A DNA stretch of 64,000 bases from Pararhizobium_B sp963838155. Lineage in GTDB: Bacteria > Pseudomonadota > Alphaproteobacteria > Rhizobiales > Rhizobiaceae. The number at the start of each line of letters is the position of its first letter. The stretch's first letter is position 1. Made by a program: the position numbers and the translations under genes. Shown piece by piece: positions 45,251 through 52,605 of the stretch. Where the stretch lies: positions 1-64,000 of the forward strand of contig CAWIQE010000030.1 in the NCBI GenBank assembly GCA_963838155.1, read 5' to 3'. The notes below the pieces were generated by a model. It was given only the letters and a program-made list of their open reading frames with translations. It made no database searches and had not been told where the DNA came from.

Positions 45251-46255
45251 GTGGGATCGCTGACGCTCAAGGACATCCGCAAATCGTTCGGTTCCGTCGA
45301 GGTCCTGCGCGGCATCGACCTCGAGGTCGCCGACGGCGAGTTCGTCGTCTTCGTCGGCCCGTCGGGCTGCGGAAAGTCGACGCTCCTGCGCGTCGTCGCC
45401 GGCCTGGAGGACGCCTCCTCCGGCTCCGTGCTCATCGACGGCGAGGAGATGATCGCGACGCCGCCCGCCGGGCGCGGCATCGCCATGGTCTTCCAGTCCT
45501 ATGCTCTCTACCCGCACCTGACGGCCCGCGGCAACATGGGCCTCGGCATGAAGCAGGCCGGCGCCCCGAAAGAGGAGATCGGCCGGCGCATCGCCGAGGC
45601 GTCGGCGATGCTGTCCCTCGACGACTATCTCGACCGCCGCCCGGCCGAGCTTTCCGGCGGCCAGCGCCAGCGCGTTGCGATCGGCCGCGCCATCGTCCGG
45701 AACCCGAAGCTCTTCCTCTTCGACGAGCCTCTTTCCAACCTCGACGCCGCGCTCAGGGTCAATACGCGCCTCGAGATCGCGCGGCTGCACCGGGAGCTGA
45801 AGGTGACGATGATCTACGTCACCCACGACCAGATCGAGGCGATGACGCTTGCCGACCGGATCGTCGTCCTCAACAAGGGCCGCATCGAGCAGATCGGCAC
45901 GCCGATGGAGCTCTACAACGCGCCGGCCAACCTCTTCGTCGCCGGATTCATCGGCTCGCCCCGCATGAACTTCATCGAGGCGTCCAGGCTCGGACGCACC
46001 GACTGCGCGACCGTCGGCGTGCGGCCCGAACACGTCGCGGTCGATCCCGAGAACGGCGAATGGCAGGGCAAGGTGCTGCACGCCGAGCACCTCGGCGCCG
46101 ACACCATCCTCTACACGGAGATCGAAAGGGCGGGCCTGATCGCCGTCCGCCTCTTCGGCGAGCACAGCTACGACGCCGACGACGTGCTCCGCCTGCGGCC
46201 GGACCCGGCGCGCACCTACCTCTTCGACGCCGAAGGCAAGAGGATCGCCGGCTGA
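45251..46255 (+). CDS. Sugar ABC transporter ATP-binding protein (UgpC/MsmK type)
   Basis: ATPase subunit for the two permeases. The 334-residue protein has Walker A GPSGCGKSTL, Q-loop MVFQSYALYPHLT, signature LSGGQRQRVAIGRAI, Walker B LFLFDEPLSNLD and switch histidine in IYVTHDQIEAM. A C-terminal TOBE/OB domain (about residues 240-334) marks the CUT1 family. The start is GTG. It is the last gene of the transport operon and is convergent with tctA, only 16 bp away, with no terminator visible between them. Confidence 0.94.
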   Translation: MGSLTLKDIRKSFGSVEVLRGIDLEVADGEFVVFVGPSGCGKSTLLRVVAGLEDASSGSVLIDGEEMIATPPAGRGIAMVFQSYALYPHLTARGNMGLGMKQAGAPKEEIGRRIAEASAMLSLDDYLDRRPAELSGGQRQRVAIGRAIVRNPKLFLFDEPLSNLDAALRVNTRLEIARLHRELKVTMIYVTHDQIEAMTLADRIVVLNKGRIEQIGTPMELYNAPANLFVAGFIGSPRMNFIEASRLGRTDCATVGVRPEHVAVDPENGEWQGKVLHAEHLGADTILYTEIERAGLIAVRLFGEHSYDADDVLRLRPDPARTYLFDAEGKRIAG

Positions 46256-46271
46256 GCGCCGGGGGTCCCGC

Positions 46272-47804
46272 TCAGTCCGGATCGGCGCCGTAGGCCTCCG
46301 GCGCCGGCGTCGGACGGAAGAAGCGCCCGACGACGATAGGCAGGACGAAGCCGACGACCGCGAGCGTCCACAGGCCGATCGACAGCCAGGAATGGAAGAG
46401 CGCCGTCCAGTCGCCGTTGGATATCGTCATGGCGCGGCGCAGGTTGGCTTCCATCTGGTTGCCGAGCAGCACGCCCATGATCACGGGGACGAGCGGCACG
46501 TCGAGCTTGCGCAGCAGCCAGCCGATGAGGCCGAAGGCGATCATCTCCAGGAGATCGAAGGTCGAGCCCGAGATGCCGTAGATGCCGACGAAGGAGATCA
46601 TCGCCACGGCGGGCATCAGGTACTTGGTCGGAACGAGCAGCACCCGCACGAACAGGCCGACCATCGGAATGTTGAGCGCCAAGAGCATGAAGTTCGCGAT
46701 GAAGAGCGCCGCGATCAGGCCCCACACGACGTCCGGGTTGGACTGGAAGAGGAGCGGCCCCGGGGTGATGTTGAGGGCGAGAAGCATGGCGAGCAGCACC
46801 GCCGTGGTTCCGGATCCGGGAACGCCGAGCGCGAGCATCGGCACCAGCGCCCCGCCGGCGGCGGCGTTGTTGCCCGATTCCGGCGCCACGACGCCCCTCG
46901 GATCGCCCTTGCCGAACGTCCCGTTCCGGTCGCTGATGCGCTTTTCGAGGGAGTAGCTGAGGAAGGAGCCGAGCGAGGCCCCCGCCCCGGGCAGCACGCC
47001 CGAGAGGAACCCGACGACGGTCCCGCGCGACACCGTGCCGAGGCAGCCCTTCAGCATCGACCACGGCGGCGTCAGCCGTCCGATCGCGGGACGGCTGTCG
47101 CCCGCTTCGTTCTCCGTGCCGCGATTCTCCAGGAACACGAAGACTTCCGAGAGCGCGAAGAGCCCGACGATCGCCACTAGGAAGTTGATGCCGTCGTAGA
47201 GATGGACCTGCCCGAAGGAGAAGCGCGGAACGCCCGTCTGGCCGTCGACGCCGATCATCGCGATGCCGAGGCCGAGCGCGGCCGCGAAGGCGGCCTTCGC
47301 CTGGTTGCGGCTGGCGATGCCGCCGAGCGTGGCGAAGGCGAGCGTGAAGAGGGCGAAATATTCGGCCGGTCCGAAGAGAAGCGCGACCCGGACGAGCTGG
47401 GGCGCGAGGAACACGAGGCCCCAGGTGGCGAAGAAGGAGCCGACGAAGGACGCGTAGCCCGAAAGCGCGAGCGCCTCGCCCGCCTTGCCCTGGAGCGCCA
47501 TCGGATAGCCGTCGAGCGTCGTCATCACCGCCGGCTCGTCGCCCGGGATGTTGAGCAGGATGGACGAGATCCGCCCGCCATACATGGCGCCGTAGTAGAC
47601 GCTGGTCAGGAGGATCAGCGCCGGCGTCGCCGGCAGGCCGAGGGTGAAGGCGAGCGGAATGAGGATGGCGACGCCGTTCGACGGCCCCAGCCCCGGCAGC
47701 GCGCCGATGATCGTGCCGAGAAAGCAGCCGAGGAGCGCCAGGGCCAGGTTCTCGAAGGTCAGCGCGACGGCGAAGCCGTGCGCGAGATGAGCGAGTGCGT
47801 CCAT
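46272..47804 (-). CDS. tctA: Tripartite tricarboxylate transporter large membrane subunit TctA
   Basis: Large permease of a TTT-family uptake system for citrate, tricarballylate or related organic acids. The 510 residues give about 11-12 predicted membrane segments. The N-terminal family motif is GALPGLGPSNGVAILIPL, and the internal repeat is SGVLPGAGASLGSFLSY. Other conserved parts are VYYGAMYGGRISSILLNIPG and PGSGTTAVLLAMLL. It is third in the tctC-tctB-tctA order, 13 bp after tctB. Confidence 0.93.
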   Translation of the reverse strand: MDALAHLAHGFAVALTFENLALALLGCFLGTIIGALPGLGPSNGVAILIPLAFTLGLPATPALILLTSVYYGAMYGGRISSILLNIPGDEPAVMTTLDGYPMALQGKAGEALALSGYASFVGSFFATWGLVFLAPQLVRVALLFGPAEYFALFTLAFATLGGIASRNQAKAAFAAALGLGIAMIGVDGQTGVPRFSFGQVHLYDGINFLVAIVGLFALSEVFVFLENRGTENEAGDSRPAIGRLTPPWSMLKGCLGTVSRGTVVGFLSGVLPGAGASLGSFLSYSLEKRISDRNGTFGKGDPRGVVAPESGNNAAAGGALVPMLALGVPGSGTTAVLLAMLLALNITPGPLLFQSNPDVVWGLIAALFIANFMLLALNIPMVGLFVRVLLVPTKYLMPAVAMISFVGIYGISGSTFDLLEMIAFGLIGWLLRKLDVPLVPVIMGVLLGNQMEANLRRAMTISNGDWTALFHSWLSIGLWTLAVVGFVLPIVVGRFFRPTPAPEAYGADPD

Positions 47805-47817
47805 GTCCGGCCTCCGC

Positions 47818-48249
47818 TCAGAAGCCCAGCGGACCGCGGGCGAGCCCGAGGCCGAGGACCAGGTGGAAGATGACGTAGATGCCGACCGAGATGCCGACGC
47901 CCGAGACGAGCGCGGCCGGGATCGAGGCGCCGAGGCGCCAGGAGAGATAGGCTGCGGCGACGGCCGTCGCGACGACGAAGCCGGCGTCGCGCAGGATCAT
48001 CGCATAGGCGATCATGACGGCGGTCGCCATCAGGATCTCGAAGAAGCGGCCGGCCGACGGCCAGGCGGGATCCGTGTCCGGCTGCAGGACCATCACGAGG
48101 CTTGCGACGCCGAGCAGCGCGCCGATGATGATCGGAAACGTCTTCGGGCCGATGGGGTCCTGTATGAAGCTTTCCTTGATCAGCGTCGCCTGCCAGATGT
48201 AGAAGGCGGCCAGCAGCACGCCGAGCCCGCCGAAGATTCGGTCGCTCAT
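47818..48249 (-). CDS. tctB: Tripartite tricarboxylate transporter small membrane subunit TctB
   Basis: Small membrane subunit, 143 residues with four predicted helices (first: FGGLGVLLAAFYIWQAT; last: SGVGISVGIYVIFHLVLG). Contains the family-typical GPKTFPIIIGALLGVASL. GGGAGGAAG lies just before the ATG (MSDRIFGG), so the longer in-frame reading is not used. It lies between tctC and tctA. Confidence 0.88.
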   Translation of the reverse strand: MSDRIFGGLGVLLAAFYIWQATLIKESFIQDPIGPKTFPIIIGALLGVASLVMVLQPDTDPAWPSAGRFFEILMATAVMIAYAMILRDAGFVVATAVAAAYLSWRLGASIPAALVSGVGISVGIYVIFHLVLGLGLARGPLGF

Positions 48250-48299
48250 CGCTTCCTCCCGGTTCCCTGCAGAATAGTCGAGCATGTCCGCCGTGGCGA

Positions 48300-48324
48300 A
48301 CCGGGACGGACGGGCCGTCCCGGT
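48300..48324 (-). other. Intercistronic hairpin between tctC and tctB
   Basis: 10-bp stem ACCGGGACGG / CCGTCCCGGT with a 5-base loop, located just after the tctC stop. As with the hairpin at 42314, it follows a binding-protein gene and precedes permease genes, so it probably helps keep tctC mRNA more abundant. Confidence 0.6.
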
Positions 48325-48338
48325 CCGCCCGCCGCCCC

Positions 48339-49322
48339 CTACTTGATCAGGCCGATCTGCTTCGAAAGATCCTGGATGTTGGCGACCGAGTCCTTGACGA
48401 AGGCCTCGAACTTGTCGCCGCTCAGGTCGAGCGGCGCCAGGCCGTTCTGCGCCATGATCTTCTTCCACTCGTCCGACTGGTAGACCTTGTCGATCGCGCC
48501 GACCCAGAACTTGTAGGCGTCGTCCGACATCTTGCCCGGCGCGTAGAAGCCCCGCCAGTTCGCCCCGACGGCGTCGATTCCCTGTTCCTTGGCGGTCGGG
48601 AATTCGTGGAAGCTGCCCGGAAGACGGTCGGGAGCGAGCACGGCGAGCACGCGGATATCGCCGGAATCGACGAAGCCCTTGGCCTCCGACGCGTCGCCCG
48701 TGAAGGCCTGGACGCTGCCCGCGAGCAGCTGCGTCACCGCTTCGCCGCCGCCGTCGAACGGCACGTACTTGATCTTGCGCACATCGTCGATGCCGGCCTT
48801 CCTGGCCACGATCAGGACCTTGAGATGGTCCCAGCCGCCGACGGCCGATCCGCCGGCGAAGGCGACCGAGGTCGGATCCTTCTTCACCTTCTCCATGAGC
48901 TCAGGCAGCGTCTTGATCGGCGACTTCTTCGAGACCGCGATGACGCCGTAGTCCGCCCCGATCGAGCCGATCCAGCGCACCTGGCTCATGTCGTTGCCCG
49001 GGAAGGCACCCTGGGCGAGCCGGGTCGCGGTCGCCGACGAGGCGGCGACGATCAGGTCGTTGTCCTTGTTGCGCTTGTTGACGACTTCCGCGTAGGCGAC
49101 GCCGCCGCCGCCGCCGGCGAGATTGGTCACCTGCATCGTGCCGGGAATGATCTTGAGGTCCTGGAGCGTCTTTCCGACCTGCCGGCAGGTGAAGTCCCAT
49201 CCGCCGCCGGGAGCCGCGGGCGCGATGCATTCCGTGTTGTTGGGATCGAAGGCGAATGCCGATGTCGAGAAGGCGCCGGCCGCGATCACGGCGGCGACCG
49301 CGAGTCTGATGAGTTTTTTCAT
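48339..49322 (-). CDS. tctC: Tripartite tricarboxylate transporter substrate-binding protein TctC
   Basis: Periplasmic receptor of the TTT system, 327 residues. Signal peptide KLIRLAVAAVIAAGAFST, cleaved near SAFA (about residue 24). The mature part has the family motifs CIAPAAPGGGWDFTCRQVG and AFAGGSAVGGWDHLKVL. GGAGG lies 6 bases before the ATG (MKKLIRLAV). It is the first gene of tctCBA and divergent from the tctDE two-component genes, its likely regulators. The ligand is not deducible but a di- or tricarboxylate is expected. Confidence 0.93.
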   Translation of the reverse strand: MKKLIRLAVAAVIAAGAFSTSAFAFDPNNTECIAPAAPGGGWDFTCRQVGKTLQDLKIIPGTMQVTNLAGGGGGVAYAEVVNKRNKDNDLIVAASSATATRLAQGAFPGNDMSQVRWIGSIGADYGVIAVSKKSPIKTLPELMEKVKKDPTSVAFAGGSAVGGWDHLKVLIVARKAGIDDVRKIKYVPFDGGGEAVTQLLAGSVQAFTGDASEAKGFVDSGDIRVLAVLAPDRLPGSFHEFPTAKEQGIDAVGANWRGFYAPGKMSDDAYKFWVGAIDKVYQSDEWKKIMAQNGLAPLDLSGDKFEAFVKDSVANIQDLSKQIGLIK

Positions 49323-49432
49323 TATGTCCTCCAATGGAAAACGGCACCTGCCTCCACAGGTGCGCTTGCGGAAGCGGTGGTATAAGGCTTTCCTGTCATG
49401 TTGCTGTCAGCATCGAGGAAAGGGGGCGGAGC

Positions 49433-50131
49433 GTGCATTTTCTCGTGGTCGAAGATACGCACGACGTCGCCGAGGCGATCGTCGAGCGGCTCGTCGCGGC
49501 CGGCCACGCCTGCGATCACGCCGAGACGGTTGCCGATGCCTGGCATTTCGCCGCCGTCTCGCCCTACGACCTGATCATCCTCGACATCAACCTGCCGGAC
49601 GGCTCGGGGACGGATTTCCTGCGCCGGCTGCGCGCCGGCCGCAATGCCGCGCCCGTTCTCGTGCTCACGGCCAGGCTGTCCATGGACGACAAGATCTCCG
49701 CGCTCGACGACGGCGCCGACGACTACATGGTCAAACCGTTCGACCTCGGCGAACTGGAGGCGCGGGCCCGCGCCATCGTGCGCCGCCGCCGCGGCGAGGA
49801 CCGGCGCGTCCTCGAGGCCGGCAACCTGCTCTTCGACATGGCCACGCGCGCCGTCACCGTCGGCGGGGAGCCGCGCGAGCTCACCCGGCGCGAACAGGTG
49901 CTCCTCGAGATCTTCCTCATCAACCGTGGCCGCGTCCTGGAAAAGGAGGAACTCCTCACGCGCCTGTTCGGCCTCGACGCCGAGGCCGGCGCGAATGCGG
50001 TCGAACTCTATGTCGCGCGCCTGCGCCGGAAGCTTTCCGGCGCCGACCTTACGATACGGACCCTGCGCGGCCTCGGATACCAGGCGCTGGTCGAGGCCCC
50101 TGCGCCGGACGATGGCCGATGCCGGCCCTGA
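49433..50131 (+). CDS. tctD: OmpR-family response regulator TctD
   Basis: Response regulator expected to activate tctCBA. From the GTG start (VHFLVVEDTHDVAEA) it is 232 residues. The receiver domain has the acidic pair E-D in VVEDTHD, the phospho-acceptor aspartate in LIILDINLPDGSG, and the lysine in DDYMVKPFDL. The C-terminal winged helix has ELTRREQVLLEIFL and ANAVELYVARLRRKL. GGCGGAGC is directly upstream of the GTG. It overlaps the kinase gene by 13 bp. Confidence 0.93.
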   Translation: MHFLVVEDTHDVAEAIVERLVAAGHACDHAETVADAWHFAAVSPYDLIILDINLPDGSGTDFLRRLRAGRNAAPVLVLTARLSMDDKISALDDGADDYMVKPFDLGELEARARAIVRRRRGEDRRVLEAGNLLFDMATRAVTVGGEPRELTRREQVLLEIFLINRGRVLEKEELLTRLFGLDAEAGANAVELYVARLRRKLSGADLTIRTLRGLGYQALVEAPAPDDGRCRP

Positions 50132-51528
50132 CGAACGCCGCCGGCCCCCGCCTGCGCGGGCATTCCATCGCGGTACGCCTCGGCGTGCTTCTGACGCTGG
50201 TGCTCGCGACCGCCGTCGCGGGCGTCATCCTCGCCACCTACGAATACGGCCGCGCGGCCGCCGACCAGGCGTTCGACCGGCTGCTCACCGGCGCGGCCCT
50301 GCAGATCAGCGAGCGCATCTCGGTGGTCGACGGCGAACCGGTCGTCGACATTCCTGTGTCCGCCTTCGAACTTCTCTCGCTGGCCCGCGAGGACCGCATC
50401 TTCTATCGCGTCGTCGGCCCGCACGGTCGCACCCTGACCGGCTACGGGGACTTTCCCCTCCCCCGGGACCTGGCGCAGGAAGGCCGCCAGACCGTCTACG
50501 AGACCACCTACGACGGTGTCCCGGTCCGGGCCGTCGCCCTCATGCGCGACCTGACCGAACGCTCGCTGTCGGGCCGCGTGGAAGTGATCGTCGCCCACAC
50601 GATGCGCGCACGCGCGGCGCTCGCGCGCGAGATCGCCACGCCCGCGATCACCGGCATCGCCCTGGCGAGCCTCGCGGTCCTCGCCCTCGCGCTCCTTGCG
50701 ATGCGCTACGCCCTGAAGCCGCTGCAGCGGATCGAGCAAGCCATCGTCGGCCGCGATCCGCTCGACCTGACGCCGTTCGAGATGGCGACGCCGCGCGAAG
50801 TCGACGCGCTCGTCGAGGCGATCAACCGCTTCATGGGCAGGCTGGACCGGCGCGTCCGCACGATGCAGGATTTCGTCGCCGACGCGGCCCACCAGATGCG
50901 CACCCCGATCACCGCCCTCAGGGCACAGACGGAGCTGGCGCTGGACGAAACCGACATGGATCGCCTGAGGATGCTCCAGCGCCGCATCCGCTCCCGCGCG
51001 ATCGGGGTCGGGCGACTGATGGACCAGCTTCTGAGCCATGCGCTCATCTCGCACCGCAGCGAGACGGCGCCGCTCGAACCGGCCGACCTGCGCCGGGTCG
51101 CGGTCGACGTGGAACGCGAACTGCGCTCGTCCGACGCCGACAGGGCGAGGGCCCTCGTCCTGGACCTCAGCGAGGAACCCGTGATGGTGCGCGGCGACCT
51201 CTTCAGCCTGCGCGAAGCGACGAAGAACCTCGTCAACAACGCCGTGGTCCACGGCGTCGCGCCGGTGACGATCTCGGTCTCGCGTTGCGGCCCGGCACGC
51301 TGCCGGCTGTCCGTCAGCGACAACGGCCCGGGCCTTTCCATCCCCGACAGCGAGCTCGGTGCCCGCTTTGCCCGCAACGAGAACAGCGCCGAGAGCGCCG
51401 GGCTCGGCCTGGCGATCGTCCGGGAAGTCGCCCATTCCCACCACGGCCACCTGGCGACGGAGCGTACCGAATCCAACGGCTTCGCCATCGTCATCGACCT
51501 GCCCGCGATCGGGGACGAACCCGCATGA
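50119..51528 (+). CDS. tctE: Sensor histidine kinase TctE
   Basis: Membrane sensor kinase, 469 residues. TM1 is at about residues 20-45 (LGVLLTLVLATAVAGVILA). A periplasmic TctE-type sensor loop of about 130 residues follows, then TM2 (GIALASLAVLALALLAMRYA) and HAMP. The HisKA box is DFVADAAHQMRTPITALRAQ, the N-box EATKNLVNNAVVHG and the G-boxes SVSDNGPGL and SAGLGLAIVREV. The ATG overlaps tctD, and its TGA stop overlaps the start of the next gene (ATGA). A signal from the periplasm is expected. Confidence 0.93.
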   Translation: MPALTNAAGPRLRGHSIAVRLGVLLTLVLATAVAGVILATYEYGRAAADQAFDRLLTGAALQISERISVVDGEPVVDIPVSAFELLSLAREDRIFYRVVGPHGRTLTGYGDFPLPRDLAQEGRQTVYETTYDGVPVRAVALMRDLTERSLSGRVEVIVAHTMRARAALAREIATPAITGIALASLAVLALALLAMRYALKPLQRIEQAIVGRDPLDLTPFEMATPREVDALVEAINRFMGRLDRRVRTMQDFVADAAHQMRTPITALRAQTELALDETDMDRLRMLQRRIRSRAIGVGRLMDQLLSHALISHRSETAPLEPADLRRVAVDVERELRSSDADRARALVLDLSEEPVMVRGDLFSLREATKNLVNNAVVHGVAPVTISVSRCGPARCRLSVSDNGPGLSIPDSELGARFARNENSAESAGLGLAIVREVAHSHHGHLATERTESNGFAIVIDLPAIGDEPA

Positions 51529-52595
51529 CGCGCCCTCCCGTCCTCGCCGCCCTCCTACTCTGCCTGCTCTGCTGCGCCGTCTCCGCACGAGCCGCCGAGC
51601 GGCGCTTTCCCGCCGTGTCGGGCTCCGGCTCTGAGACGCTCGCCATCGCCAGCGTCACCGACCTCTCCGCCATCGAACCCTTGATCGAGGCCTTCCAGCA
51701 ACGCAATCCGCAGGTCGCCGTCGTCTATTCCGAATTGACGAGCAACACGCTCGACGCGCGGGTCACGGCCGCATGCAAGGCGCACCGGTTCATCGCCGAC
51801 CTCGTCATCTCCTCCGCCGTCGCGCAGCAGGTCCGGCTCGTCAACGACGGCTGCTCCCAGCCGATCTCAAGCCCGCTGGTGCAGATGCTTCCCTCCTGGG
51901 CCCGTTGGCGCGACGAACTCGTGGCGCTCACCATCGAGCCGGCCGTGATCGTCTACAACAAGGCGGCCATCGCCCCCTCGGAGGTCCCGCAGAACCGCTT
52001 CCAGCTCGTCGACCTGCTGCGCCAGTCCGACCGATTTTCGGGCCGGGTCGGGACCTACGACATCGTGTCCTCCGGCGTCGGCTACCTATACGCCTTCGAA
52101 GACGCCGCACAGGCCACGACCTGGGGACGGCTGCTCGAAAGCTTCGGGCGCAATGCGGTGCGGACCTTTTGCTGCACCTCCGAGGTGCTCGACCGGGTCG
52201 CCGACGGCCGCCTCGCCATCGGCTACAACGTGCTCGGATCCTACGCGCTCGCCCGCAAGGCCGAAGATCCCCGGCTGGGCGTCGTCTTCCCGTCGGACTA
52301 CACGCTGGCCCTCGGCCGCGCCGCGCTCATTCCGACGACCGCCGCCGACCCGTCCGCGGCGACCCGCTTCCTAGAATTCGCCCTGTCGCCGGCGGGCCGG
52401 TCGATCCTCGCGGAAAAATCCCATCTGCTGCCGTCGATCGGCGGCCTCCGGGACCTTGCGCGCATCGCCGGAGGGGACGACCAGTCGATCCGCCCGGTCG
52501 CGCTCTCGCCGGCGCTGCTCGTCGCCCTCGACCGGGCCAAGCACAGGATGTTCCTCGACCAGTGGCGGCAGTCGATAAGGCCCGTCGGCGATTGA
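51525..52595 (+). CDS. Periplasmic binding protein coupled to the TctDE two-component system
   Basis: The 356-residue protein belongs to the type-2 periplasmic binding fold (iron/thiamine-like ABC binding protein class). It has a signal peptide (VLAALLLCLLCCAVSARA) and SVTDLSAIEPLIEAFQQRNP after it. Other binding-fold segments are IADLVISSAVAQQ and ATRFLEFALSPAGRSILA. No permease genes are adjacent. Its start overlaps the tctE stop, so it is made with the kinase and probably acts as an accessory sensor or ligand-presenting protein. Cysteines in FCCTSEV and NDGCSQP may form a disulfide. It is convergent with the GGDEF-EAL gene. Confidence 0.85.
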   Translation: MTRPPVLAALLLCLLCCAVSARAAERRFPAVSGSGSETLAIASVTDLSAIEPLIEAFQQRNPQVAVVYSELTSNTLDARVTAACKAHRFIADLVISSAVAQQVRLVNDGCSQPISSPLVQMLPSWARWRDELVALTIEPAVIVYNKAAIAPSEVPQNRFQLVDLLRQSDRFSGRVGTYDIVSSGVGYLYAFEDAAQATTWGRLLESFGRNAVRTFCCTSEVLDRVADGRLAIGYNVLGSYALARKAEDPRLGVVFPSDYTLALGRAALIPTTAADPSAATRFLEFALSPAGRSILAEKSHLLPSIGGLRDLARIAGGDDQSIRPVALSPALLVALDRAKHRMFLDQWRQSIRPVGD

Positions 52596-52605
52596 CCGGA
52601 AGCGG

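Noticed and set aside
49123..50118. Long upstream in-frame extension of the tctE reading frame
   Set aside because: It overlaps tctC and tctD on better-supported frames and has an Arg-rich shadow composition. The kinase starts at the ATG at 50119.
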